Source: Motiliproteus coralliicola
Lineage (GTDB): Bacteria > Pseudomonadota > Gammaproteobacteria > Pseudomonadales > Balneatricaceae
NCBI RefSeq assembly: GCF_003345655.1
Contig: NZ_QQOH01000003.1
Coordinates: 558,001-622,000, forward strand
Reading direction: 5' to 3'
Length of the DNA: 64,000 bases
Position numbers and translations under genes: made by a program. The notes below the pieces were generated by a model that did not search any database, was not told the origin of the DNA, and was given only the letters and a program-made list of their open reading frames with translations. How positions within the stretch are numbered: position 1 is the first letter of the stretch; the number at the start of each line of letters is the position of its first letter. Shown piece by piece: positions 56,938 to 64,000 of the stretch.

Positions 56938-58425
56938 ATGAAAAGCTATTCCGAATGGCAGCAACTCAGCCAGGCGCTGAGGGTTCGCCACCAAGCCTAT
57001 ATCGACGGCCGTTTCGTCGATGCGATCAGCGGTGAAACCTTCCCGTCGATCAACCCGGCCAATGAACAGAAGCTGGCCGATGTGGCCAGCTGCGACAGCG
57101 CCGATATTGACGCTGCAGTCGCCAGCGCCAAACAGGCTTTCGATGCCGGTGTCTGGTCGGGCCTGCCACCCAAGCAGCGTAAGAAGATCCTGCTGAAGCT
57201 GGCACGACTGATCGAACAGCATGGCGATGAGATGGCGCTGACCGACACCCTCGATATGGGCAAGTCGATCTCGGAGATGGTCAATATCGACATTCCCGAT
57301 AGCGTTGACTGCTTCGAGTGGAGCGCCGAGTCGATCGATAAGGTTTACGGCGAGATCGCCCCGACCGGCGACGACACCCTGGTGCTGATCGAGCACAACC
57401 CGGTCGGCGTGGTTGGTGCCATCACCCCCTGGAACTATCCGCTAATGATGGTGGCCTGGAAGATCGCCCCGGCACTGGCGGCCGGCAACTCGGTGGTACT
57501 GAAACCCTCGGAAAAAGCCCCTCTCAGTGCCTTGCGGCTGGCGGAGCTGGCCACCGAAGCCGGTCTGCCCGACGGGGTGCTGAACGTGGTTCCCGGCTTC
57601 GGCCACACCGCCGGCAAGGCCCTGGCGCTGCACATGGATGTCAACGTACTGGCGTTCACCGGCTCCAGCCGGGTCGCCGCGATGCTGATGGGCTACGCCG
57701 GTGAATCCAACATGAAGCGGGTCTGGATCGAAGCCGGGGGCAAATCTCCCAACCTGATCTTTGATGACTGTGACAACCTCAAACGGGCCGCCGCCACGGC
57801 AGCGGCAGCGATCTTCTCCAACCAGGGTGAAGTCTGCATCGCCTGTTCCCGGATCTACGTACAGAAGTCGATCAAACAGGAGTTTATGGCGGCGCTACTC
57901 AAGGCGGCCGAACGCTTCCAGCCCGGCGACCCGCTGGATCCGGCCACAAACATGGGGCCTCTGGTCGATGGTGCCCAGCTGGCCACGGTTGAGCGTTATA
58001 TCCGCTCGGCGCTCGAAGAAGGCGGCCAACCGCTGCTGGGCGGTGTGCCGGAGTACAAGGATGGTCAAGGCTACTATGCCACTCCCACCATTATCGACGG
58101 TGCCCATAACGAGATGACCTTCGTGAAGGAAGAGATCTTCGGTCCGGTTCTGGCCGTATGCGAATTCGAAACCGAAGAGGAGGCGATCGCCCTAGCCAAC
58201 GATTCCCAATATGGACTAGGAGCATCGGTCTGGACCTCCAACCTGTCCCGAGCTCACCGGGTCAGCCGCCAACTCCAAAGCGGCATGGTCTGGGTCAACA
58301 CCTGGGGAGAAGGTGACACCACGGTCCCCTTCGGCGGCGTTAAGGCCTCTGGAAACGGCCGCGACAAGTCGCTTCATGCAATGGAGAAATACACCGACAT
58401 GAAGAACGTCTTCATCCGCTTATAA
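56938..58425 (+). CDS. Aldehyde dehydrogenase, aminoaldehyde type (PuuC/KauB-like)
   Basis: A 495-residue NAD(P)-dependent aldehyde dehydrogenase, probably oxidising the aminoaldehyde made by the upstream aminotransferase. The catalytic cysteine is in NQGEVCIACSRIYV (about 300) and the general-base Glu in VWIEAGGKSPNLIF (about 265). The N-loop ITPWNYPLMMVAWKIAPALAAGN (parts ITPWNYPLMM) and the late GNGRDKSLHAMEKYTD are typical of PuuC/KauB. It is followed by a strong terminator. Gamma-glutamyl-, guanidino- or amino-butyraldehyde cannot be distinguished by sequence. Confidence 0.92.
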   Translation: MKSYSEWQQLSQALRVRHQAYIDGRFVDAISGETFPSINPANEQKLADVASCDSADIDAAVASAKQAFDAGVWSGLPPKQRKKILLKLARLIEQHGDEMALTDTLDMGKSISEMVNIDIPDSVDCFEWSAESIDKVYGEIAPTGDDTLVLIEHNPVGVVGAITPWNYPLMMVAWKIAPALAAGNSVVLKPSEKAPLSALRLAELATEAGLPDGVLNVVPGFGHTAGKALALHMDVNVLAFTGSSRVAAMLMGYAGESNMKRVWIEAGGKSPNLIFDDCDNLKRAAATAAAAIFSNQGEVCIACSRIYVQKSIKQEFMAALLKAAERFQPGDPLDPATNMGPLVDGAQLATVERYIRSALEEGGQPLLGGVPEYKDGQGYYATPTIIDGAHNEMTFVKEEIFGPVLAVCEFETEEEAIALANDSQYGLGASVWTSNLSRAHRVSRQLQSGMVWVNTWGEGDTTVPFGGVKASGNGRDKSLHAMEKYTDMKNVFIRL

Positions 58426-58443
58426 CTCTCCGTTAACGAGACG

Positions 58444-58473
58444 AAAAACGCGACCTCTGGTCGCGTTTTTTTT
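58444..58473 (+). terminator. Rho-independent terminator after the aldehyde dehydrogenase
   Basis: AACGCGACC / GGTCGCGTT (58447-58455 and 58459-58467) with loop TCT, an A-run before and eight T after. Confidence 0.92.
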
Positions 58474-58746
58474 CGTCCGTAAAATCGCCTGTTTGGTGCA
58501 GAATTTAGCACTTAACAGCGGCTAGCGGCCAATTTATCCAACAGAACAACAGCAGCGTAAATTATTTTAATAAAAACAAACCGCAAGAAAAAATACTCCT
58601 ATTTTAACAACAAACAGCTGCTTTTAATCTCTACCCCGTATCGGGTATACGACCTTAGTCTTTATCAAGGTAGCCTCAACCCGTTCCCCTTTTGCTCAAA
58701 ATCCAAGCAAAAAAATAACAACCTTGATTACTTACGAAGGGAAAAA

Positions 58747-59454
58747 ATGATGAAAAAAACCGTTGCCAAGTCCGCCCTGGTATCTGCACTGCTGCTTACC
58801 TCAAGCGCGTCCATGGCGGAGATTTCTGCCAACATCAGCCTGACCAACGACTACCGTTATCGGGGTATCTCCCAGAGCGCGGAAAACACCGCCGTCCAAG
58901 GCGGTTTCGACTATGCCCATGACTCGGGTCTGTTCGTCGGCACCTGGGCCTCCAACGTCGACTTCGGCGATGGTGACAACACCAATATCGAGCACGATAT
59001 CTATGCCGGCTACTGGGGCGAGATCAATGAAGATCTGAGCTACGATGTGACCTTTTACCGCTATATCTACTCCGGCGCCAGCGGCCAGAACTACAACGAG
59101 ATCAGCATTGGGGTCGATTACATGGGCGCTCGCCTGGCCTACTGGAACGCTCCGGACTACTTCGGCGGTGACAACACGCTGGAATATATCGAAGCCAACT
59201 ACAGCCTGGATCTGCCCGAAGAGATCAGCCTGACCCTGCACGCCGGTTACAGCTTCGGCGATGAGCTCAAGGACGACGACAGCGAATACATCGACTACTC
59301 CATCAGCCTGGCCAAGACCGTTGCCGAACTCGATCTGTCGCTGACCTACATGGACACCGATATCGACGACGATGACGCCTACTTCGGTAAGGTAAAATCC
59401 GGCGCCAACGCCAACCAATCGGCCTTGGTATTCAGCGTTTCAAAATCGTTCTAA
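58747..59454 (+). CDS. TorF family putative outer-membrane porin
   Basis: A 235-residue outer-membrane beta-barrel of the TorF/TIGR02001 family (Gram-negative proteobacterial conserved hypothetical barrel). A signal peptide (about 1-24, ending SASMA) precedes SANISLTNDYRYRGISQS, the family signature, with SDYRFRGIS-like residues. Alternating strands and loops rich in Asp and Glu follow, ending SALVFSVSKSF with the terminal Phe that favours BAM insertion. It stands alone with a terminator on each side. Its substrate is unknown. MM at the start leaves either ATG (58747 or 58750) possible. Confidence 0.88.
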   Translation: MMKKTVAKSALVSALLLTSSASMAEISANISLTNDYRYRGISQSAENTAVQGGFDYAHDSGLFVGTWASNVDFGDGDNTNIEHDIYAGYWGEINEDLSYDVTFYRYIYSGASGQNYNEISIGVDYMGARLAYWNAPDYFGGDNTLEYIEANYSLDLPEEISLTLHAGYSFGDELKDDDSEYIDYSISLAKTVAELDLSLTYMDTDIDDDDAYFGKVKSGANANQSALVFSVSKSF

Positions 59455-59484
59455 CAACGATTTCGATCACATCCCGATTGGCAT

Positions 59485-59512
59485 AAAAAAACGCGGCCTT
59501 GGCCGCGTTTTT
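59485..59512. terminator. Bidirectional terminator between the porin and the cold-shock gene
   Basis: AACGCGGCC / GGCCGCGTT (59490-59498 and 59501-59509) with loop TT, flanked by runs of A and T, so it can terminate both convergent genes. Confidence 0.92.
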
Positions 59513-59534
59513 CTGTCTGGATCTGGCGAACAGA

Positions 59535-59996
59535 TCAGGCGATCACCGAGACATCCTCGGCCTGAAGGCCCTTGTCGCTTTGAACCACTTCGAACTTGAC
59601 CCGCTGCCCTTCACTCAAGGAGCGGTGCCCGGTGCCACGAATGGAACGGAAGTGAACGAATACATCATCTCCCTGGTCACGGGTGATAAAGCCGAACCCC
59701 TTGGTCACATTGAACCACTTCACCACACCACCTTCGCGGTCATCATTGGCTTCGCTGGCCGAAATCACTTCAGCACCACCGTTGACGCGGGAAGACGAGC
59801 TCTGAGCGGATCCGCTGGTACCGGAAGCCGAAGCCGCCGTCATCAGACTGGCGATCAGAGTCAGAACGAACACCGTTCCCATCGCCGCCACGACATTTTC
59901 AGAGGGGAGTTTGAGCATCATGCTGTGGATCACACCGACGGCTGCCGCCACCACACCGCTGTACACGGCACCTAGTAACATTGTCTTTGTTTTCAT
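59535..59996 (-). CDS. Membrane-anchored cold-shock-domain protein
   Basis: A 153-residue protein with two hydrophobic N-terminal segments (about residues 5-24, [20 protein letters not shown], and 33-53, [21 protein letters not shown], read in parts), a Ser/Gly-rich linker (about 55-80) and a C-terminal cold-shock domain. RNP1-like KGFGFITR and RNP2-like DVFVHFRSI match CspA. The start at 59996 (MKTKTML) is chosen by position; the positive N-terminus and the soluble RNA-binding domain suggest both ends lie in the cytoplasm. Most CSPs are about 70-residue soluble proteins, so the membrane hairpin is unusual. Confidence 0.85.
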   Translation of the reverse strand: MKTKTMLLGAVYSGVVAAAVGVIHSMMLKLPSENVVAAMGTVFVLTLIASLMTAASASGTSGSAQSSSSRVNGGAEVISASEANDDREGGVVKWFNVTKGFGFITRDQGDDVFVHFRSIRGTGHRSLSEGQRVKFEVVQSDKGLQAEDVSVIA

Positions 59997-60223
59997 TATA
60001 AACTTCTCACAATTTTCACGATTAGTAACAGTCACGCCCCATCAGATTTACGCTGGGGTATCGCTACGGTATAGCTAGTAAGAGACTCGATACGCCGAGA
60101 CTTCGCCGGTATCGAACCGACTCCCGAAAGCTGCGCCAGCTGAACGGCGGGATCCGGAAGATAGCCTTTATATACCGATTCTCAAGACAAGATTCAACAG
60201 CTTAGCTAGATGGAGAAACGGCC

Positions 60224-60445
60224 GTGGAGCCTACCGAGAGCCTTGAAGATCAACTGATTGAACTGCAAAGCCGCCAGGCTTTTCAGGACGACAGCATCCA
60301 GTCACTCAGTGATGAGCTGGCCAAACAACAGCTGGAGATCGAACGTCTGGGACGGATGGTGAAGCTGCTGTCGGAACAACTCAAGCAGGTCGGCACCGGT
60401 CCGACCAGCAATCCGGCCGACGAGCCACCGCCGCCCCATTATTGA
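60224..60445 (+). CDS. slyX: SlyX family protein
   Basis: A 73-residue coiled-coil protein of the SlyX family, function unknown. The start is a GTG (60224), giving MEPTESLEDQLIELQSRQ, followed by heptad-rich IQSLSDELAKQQLEIERLGRMVKLLSEQL (parts) and the typical proline- and histidine-rich end PPPPHY. It is transcribed alone, before rsmJ on the other strand. Confidence 0.88.
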   Translation: MEPTESLEDQLIELQSRQAFQDDSIQSLSDELAKQQLEIERLGRMVKLLSEQLKQVGTGPTSNPADEPPPPHY

Positions 60446-60481
60446 GCCGTTAGCGCAGCGTTAAGACAACAGAGACGGGGG

Positions 60482-61294
60482 CTATTTCATCGCCTTGAGG
60501 GTGTAGATATCAAAGCGCCCCGACTTGCCTTCCAAGCTGTAGCTTGGCTTGCGGGAACCCAGGGTCGGCGCCTTGCGTGGACGCTTCACCACCACCCGAT
60601 ATTCCGCCTTGGCCAGCGCCAGCTCCAACAGCTCGTCGGCATCCTCGTCCGCTCCCACCAGCGTTCTGAACAGCAGCATCTCCTTCTTCACCTGAGCCGA
60701 TTTGCTGCTGTGGGGAAACATCGGATCCAGATAGACCACTTCTGGATGCGGGTCACAGTCTTCCAACCATTGGCTAGCCGCGCCCTGGTAGAGCCGCATC
60801 CGGGCGATAATCTCGCCGACTTCAGGATCGAACGCCGCCCGGCGCAGCCCGTCCTCGAGCAGCAGCGCCACCACCGGCATCCGCTCAACCATCTGGACTT
60901 CGCACCCCAATCCGGCCAGTACGAAGCTGTCACGTCCAAGGCCAGCCGTCAGGTCCGCCACCCGAGGCCTGACCCCCGGCTTGATGCCGATCGCCTTGGC
61001 GATCTGTTGACCACTACCGCCACCAAAACGACGACGATGGGCCACCGCGCCGGCCAAGAAATCGACCCGTACCGGCCCTGGCGCTTTGGGCCCGGTCTGC
61101 TGCAACGCCAGCCCCTGGGAACCGACACTGAGCAGCATCGCGACATCGCCCAGCTGTTGTGGATCGGTGCCCACCGGGCAGATCGATAGCTGTAACTGAT
61201 CGGCCAGCTGCTTAGCTCGCTCGCAATCCGCTTCGGACTCGGGCCAGAGCTGCAGCGACAGCTCAGACAATGGACAGGAAGAATCAGCAACCAT
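60482..61294 (-). CDS. rsmJ: RsmJ, 16S rRNA (guanine1516-N2)-methyltransferase
   Basis: RsmJ (YhiQ) methylates N2 of G1516 in 16S rRNA with S-adenosylmethionine. The 270-residue product has [20 protein letters not shown] (read as [12 protein letters not shown], about 78-92), [19 protein letters not shown] (about 110-128; SAM-binding), [19 protein letters not shown] and the substrate-side [19 protein letters not shown] (about 186-204, with the DPMFP motif). The late [27 protein letters not shown] (parts) is typical. MVADSS at 61294 is preferred; a TTG 12 bases upstream is also in frame. Confidence 0.93.
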   Translation of the reverse strand: MVADSSCPLSELSLQLWPESEADCERAKQLADQLQLSICPVGTDPQQLGDVAMLLSVGSQGLALQQTGPKAPGPVRVDFLAGAVAHRRRFGGGSGQQIAKAIGIKPGVRPRVADLTAGLGRDSFVLAGLGCEVQMVERMPVVALLLEDGLRRAAFDPEVGEIIARMRLYQGAASQWLEDCDPHPEVVYLDPMFPHSSKSAQVKKEMLLFRTLVGADEDADELLELALAKAEYRVVVKRPRKAPTLGSRKPSYSLEGKSGRFDIYTLKAMK

Positions 61295-61327
61295 TGAGGG
61301 GTTCAATGCTGCGCGTTAAGCCGGCGC

Positions 61328-61636
61328 TTAAGCATAGGTATCAACACCGACCCATTCGGCTTCACCCGGGGTGAAGCTCAGGGTCGCATTGGTCAGATAG
61401 GTATCCACCGCCTGCTGACCGGATAGCGGCAATTGGCGGTCGGTGGAGTAGAAACCGCTACCGGCACTCTGCTCAGCCCTTGCGGCGGTGATCCCGGCGG
61501 CCAGATCGAACTGCACCTGCGGGCGTCGTTCCTCAGAACCGGATTGTTCACGCTCGGAAGGCGATGCAACCGAGGTCGACGGCTGGCCGGTCCGTTTCGG
61601 CAGCTGAGGAAAATTAAAGGACGCGTCGATCCGCAT
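61328..61636 (-). CDS. Hypothetical protein, polar and low complexity
   Basis: A 102-residue protein, MRIDASFNFPQLPKRTG to EAEWVGVDTYA. Residues about 15-55 are rich in Ser, Glu, Arg and Gln and look disordered; the second half (YSTDRQLPLSGQQAVDTYL) is more ordered. No signal peptide, membrane segment or catalytic motif is visible. It resembles small conserved proteins found beside rsmJ-like genes in pseudomonad relatives, but I cannot name a family. It lies 33 bases before rsmJ on the same strand, so it may share its transcript. Confidence 0.6.
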   Translation of the reverse strand: MRIDASFNFPQLPKRTGQPSTSVASPSEREQSGSEERRPQVQFDLAAGITAARAEQSAGSGFYSTDRQLPLSGQQAVDTYLTNATLSFTPGEAEWVGVDTYA

Positions 61637-62015
61637 TCAGGCAAAGTCCAGCGTTAAGGCTTGGGAACCTGCGAATAAGTCCTTGCGAACTTCTGGCTTT
61701 CAGCTTGGTTCGCAATCCAGGCGCAGTTTTGAAGCAATGTCTAGACCTTGCTAAAAACTGCAACGCAGAGTGCGGATCAAGCTGAAAGCCCCTCAGGGCA
61801 AGGCCTGAAGCACACAATTTCGTCGTTGCAACCTTTGCTAAGGGCGACGGCCATTAGCTGCAGCTTGCGCCTAGAACTTGCACACTTCAGGCTCTTGCAG
61901 AAGCCGCAGAGACTTGTTCGCAGGTTCCCTTGGTTTCGGTTTCCTCGGGATTCTAGCTGAGCCGGCGGCCGATGCAAACCGATCGACAGCCGATAGAGCA
62001 ACTCAGAAACCAAAT
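61637..62015. other. Gene-free region occupied by a MITE
   Basis: This 379-base gap between the small hypothetical gene and uppP carries the MITE at 61663-61929. Short open frames inside it have no ribosome binding sites and mirror the palindromes, so none is called. Confidence 0.7.
61663..61929. mobile_element. Miniature inverted-repeat element (MITE), 267 bp
   Basis: Terminal inverted repeats GGGAACCTGCGAATAAGTC (61663-61681) and GACTTGTTCGCAGGTTCCC (61911-61929) match at 18 of 19 positions and continue inwards imperfectly for about 15 more bases. Inside lie two large palindromes: GGCTTTCAGCTTG / CAAGCTGAAAGCC (61695-61707 and 61778-61790, perfect 13 pairs, extended imperfectly) and GCCTGAAG / CTTCAGGC (61803-61810 and 61885-61892). 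There is no transposase gene. The structure fits a non-autonomous element moved by a transposase elsewhere. A clear target-site duplication was not found. Confidence 0.78.
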
Positions 62016-62837
62016 TTAGAGGCTGAAATAGACCCCGAGCAACAACAGCCCCAGCAGCAACCGGTAGATCACAAAGGGTGTCATGCCGATACGACTGATC
62101 AGCTCCATAAACAGATGGATACACAGATAAGCACTGACGCAGGAGAGTCCCGCCCCCAACGCCACGTCACCCCAAGGAGCATCGGAGCCCTGTTCGATCA
62201 ACTCCAGCGTCTTGAACAGCCCCGCAGCCAGGATTAACGGTGCCGACATCAAAAAAGAAAAGCGGGCAGCAGCCCTACGAGTCAACCCCAGCATCAACCC
62301 CGCGGTGATAGTGATACCTGACCTTGAAGTTCCAGGAATCAACGCTATTGCTTGAGCCATTCCCACAATCAGCGCTCCTCTCCAGCCGATATCATCAACT
62401 CTACGGAACTTTTCAGTACGCTTCAGATCTGCAACCCACAGGATTAAACCGAAGAAAATTGTCGCTATGGCTATAACTAGTACGGAGCGGAGGTATATAT
62501 CAATAAACGAGTTTAACAACCAGCCCGCAATAACAGCCGGTATAGTAGCGATAACAATCGCCCAGGCCATCCTGCTATAACCCCCTGAACGCCTTTCTCG
62601 ACCAGGCAAAGAAATTACAGATCTTAGCCAACCCAGAAAAAGCAGAGAAAAATCACGCCGAAAATAGAGCAGTACCGCCACCAAGGTGCCCACATGTACC
62701 GCCACGTCGAACGCCAGCCCCTGGTCGGGCCAACCCAGCACCTGGGACGGCAGAATCAGGTGGGCCGAGCTGGAGATCGGCAGGAATTCGGTCAACCCCT
62801 GGATCAACGCCAGCAGCAGGATATAGCTCAGCGCCAT
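62016..62837 (-). CDS. uppP: UppP (BacA), undecaprenyl-diphosphatase
   Basis: UppP removes a phosphate from undecaprenyl diphosphate to regenerate the lipid carrier for cell-wall synthesis, and its overexpression gives bacitracin resistance. The 273-residue product has about eight membrane helices and the two motifs: ALIQGLTEFLPISSSAHL (about 11-28, with E-x-x-x-E-type acidic residues) and the PGTSRSG segment (about 172-178). The middle of the gene (about 62400-62660) has a lower GC content (about 40-50%) and different codon choice than both ends (60-70%), suggesting intragenic recombination. The reading frame is intact. Confidence 0.94.
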   Translation of the reverse strand: MALSYILLLALIQGLTEFLPISSSAHLILPSQVLGWPDQGLAFDVAVHVGTLVAVLLYFRRDFSLLFLGWLRSVISLPGRERRSGGYSRMAWAIVIATIPAVIAGWLLNSFIDIYLRSVLVIAIATIFFGLILWVADLKRTEKFRRVDDIGWRGALIVGMAQAIALIPGTSRSGITITAGLMLGLTRRAAARFSFLMSAPLILAAGLFKTLELIEQGSDAPWGDVALGAGLSCVSAYLCIHLFMELISRIGMTPFVIYRLLLGLLLLGVYFSL

Positions 62838-62839
62838 GC

Positions 62840-63583
62840 TCAGCCCTCGCCCTTTTTCTGAGCGGGTTTCTGATCCGCCTTCTTCTGCTCACCCTTCTTC
62901 TTGGCCACATCATCACGCAGATAGACTGGCAGCGCCTGCTCCGGCAGCACCCCCTGCCCGGCGGCAATCATCGCCGCTCCCAGCTCGGCAATCGCCGCCG
63001 CCCGAGGCTCGGGTTGCGGATCGATCGTCTCGACCCTCGCCAGCACTGAAGCCGGCAAGCGCTCCCGGTAATTCCAGCCCGAGCCGATCCCGATCCAGCG
63101 CCCCTGGGCGAACAGCGGGTTCTCTTCGACACGCTCCGGCGGACAGACCCGCTCATCGGCAGCCAGAATCGGCAGTCCTGTATCCGTATCGAAGCGATAG
63201 GCGCCCCAGTAGATTTCATCCATCCGCGCATCGATCGCCACCATGGCGCCGTCCAGGTCCGGATCGCTATGACGAGCCTGCAGCGCCAGCGCTGCCAGGG
63301 TCGAGACTGGCGCCACCGGTAGGTCCGCACCGAAAGCCAGCCCCTGGGTGACCCCGGTACAGATCCGCAGTCCGGTAAAGGAACCGGGGCCACGGCCGAA
63401 CGCGATACCGTCCAACCGTTTTAGCGACACGCCGGCCTGATCCAGCATCTGCTGCACCATCGGCAGCAGCAACTGGGTGTGCTGACGCGGCAGATCGCGG
63501 AAGTCTTCGCGGACTTCACCGTCGAGCCAGAGCGCGACCGAACAAGCCTGGGTAGAGGTATCTAAGGCAAGGATTTTGGACAT
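62840..63583 (-). CDS. tsaB: TsaB, tRNA threonylcarbamoyladenosine synthesis scaffold
   Basis: TsaB binds TsaD and TsaE to form the complex that puts threonylcarbamoyl on A37. The 247-residue product begins MSKILALDTSTQACSVAL, the ASKH-fold start, with LPRQHTQLLLPMVQQML and the signature GRGPGSFTGLRICTGVTQGLAFGAD (parts GRGPGSFTGLRI). VAIDARMDEIYWGAYRFD is also typical. The C-terminus is unusually lysine-rich (about 225-247: DDVAKKKGEQKKADQKPAQKK in parts), perhaps from slippage at A-rich DNA. It is 2 bases from uppP. Its partner tsaD is at 9420-10448. Confidence 0.92.
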   Translation of the reverse strand: MSKILALDTSTQACSVALWLDGEVREDFRDLPRQHTQLLLPMVQQMLDQAGVSLKRLDGIAFGRGPGSFTGLRICTGVTQGLAFGADLPVAPVSTLAALALQARHSDPDLDGAMVAIDARMDEIYWGAYRFDTDTGLPILAADERVCPPERVEENPLFAQGRWIGIGSGWNYRERLPASVLARVETIDPQPEPRAAAIAELGAAMIAAGQGVLPEQALPVYLRDDVAKKKGEQKKADQKPAQKKGEG

Positions 63584-63743
63584 GGGGATGCGACGCCACC
63601 GCTGAGAAGGTAAAGTTTGAAAGGCGCAATTCTATTAACCTGGCGCTTAAATTGCGAGGCAAATAGCGTTGATCAAGAATGGTCGCCCGGGGCTGCAAGG
63701 CTCGTGGGGCAAGGGCAAGGATACCCGAGCTGAGCTTTAGGCC

Positions 63744-64000
63744 TCAGGTTTCAGCAGTATCGCGCTCCAGCAGCGCAATCCGCTCAAACGCCTGAGGGTT
63801 GCAGTCACCGCAGATCCAGCGCGCCGGTTGAAAGGCCAAGCAAGCCTTCGGCCGTTCGGGCTGGCCAAAGATGCGGCAAAGGTTATTGTCATCGAGCTGG
63901 ACACAACGCACGCCGGCCGGTTTGCCGTCGGCCATTCCCGGAATCGGCGAGCTGATCGACGGCGCAATACAGCAGGCGCCGCAGCCGACCCGGCAATCCA
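63744..64000 (-). CDS. YkgJ-like cysteine-cluster protein (N-terminus cut by window end)
   Basis: Only the C-terminal ~85 codons are present; the frame is open to the window edge. The visible start reads RVGCGACCIAPSISSPIPG, followed by CVQLDDNNLCRIFG and ICGDCNPQAFERI. The clustered cysteines match the YkgJ family (zinc- or iron-sulfur-binding, PF03692-type), whose role is not known. The C-terminus ends ALLERDTAET. It is the last feature of the window and should not be taken as full length. Confidence 0.85.
   Translation of the reverse strand, partial: DCRVGCGACCIAPSISSPIPGMADGKPAGVRCVQLDDNNLCRIFGQPERPKACLAFQPARWICGDCNPQAFERIALLERDTAET

Noticed and set aside
61777-62237. Open frames overlapping the MITE and the end of uppP
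   Set aside because: They mirror palindromes or lie antisense to uppP and have no start signals.

Overview
The window reads as a chromosomal segment of a Gammaproteobacterium, most likely a marine or oceanospirillum-like member of the Pseudomonadales/Oceanospirillales. The core gene order is gammaproteobacterial: lptD-surA-pdxA-ksgA-apaG-apaH, rpsU-yqeY-dnaG-rpoD, fxsA next to groESL, and pdhR-aceE-aceF. Most of the DNA is GC-rich (roughly 55-65%), and genes are tightly packed with many 1-8 base overlaps. No prophage, CRISPR array, rRNA operon or intact transposase gene was found.

Layout. 1-7719 (+) holds the end of lptD, then surA, pdxA, rsmA/ksgA, apaG, apaH, glpE, cca and a pteridine reductase. 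7759-10448 holds folK, folB, plsY and tsaD. 10671-15348 is the macromolecular-synthesis cluster rpsU, a YqeY-like gene, dnaG and rpoD, closed by a clear terminator. 15444-18074 (-) holds a CPA2 cation/proton antiporter and a 5'-nucleotidase. A tRNA with a CAT anticodon (best read as tRNA-Ile2) follows, then a 650-base hairpin-rich stretch with no convincing protein. 18940-21674 (-) is groEL, groES and fxsA with a near-consensus sigma-32 promoter. 22036-32272 is a mixed region: an SDR, an alkyltransferase-like protein, ydgA, ampG, yajQ, panE, a cobalamin adenosyltransferase, an orphan norEF pair, a truncated LysR gene, a glutaredoxin and selO.

32338-32864 carries two unrelated hairpin-rich repeat elements. 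32959-43943 is a carbon module: pyruvate dehydrogenase E1 and E2 and their regulator pdhR on the minus strand, then a DctPQM TRAP transporter and a quinone-linked D-lactate dehydrogenase on the plus strand. Two identical perfect PdhR-type palindromes lie in the divergent region, one before pdhR and one at the predicted start of the TRAP transcript. This points to one regulator controlling lactate (or related 2-oxo/2-hydroxy acid) uptake and oxidation together with itself. 44244-49815 holds a universal stress protein, an AEC permease, a PagL-like lipid A deacylase, pyruvate kinase, a ROK sugar kinase and a glutamine amidotransferase. 49917-58425 is a polyamine module: PotFGHI importer, a GntR regulator, an omega-aminotransferase and an aldehyde dehydrogenase, with the same GTGATCAC palindrome before the regulator and before the aminotransferase. 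58747-64000 holds a TorF-type porin, a membrane-anchored cold-shock-domain protein, slyX, rsmJ, a small hypothetical gene, a MITE, a mosaic uppP, tsaB and the start of a YkgJ-like gene.

The most unusual items are the hairpin-rich intergenic stretch after the tRNA, the paired PdhR operators joining TRAP/lactate oxidation to PDH, the cold-shock domain fused to a membrane hairpin, the nested-palindrome MITE, the low-GC insert inside uppP, and the two intergenic hairpin arrays. Everything here was read from sequence alone; family names rest on recognised motifs and remembered homologues, not on searches.
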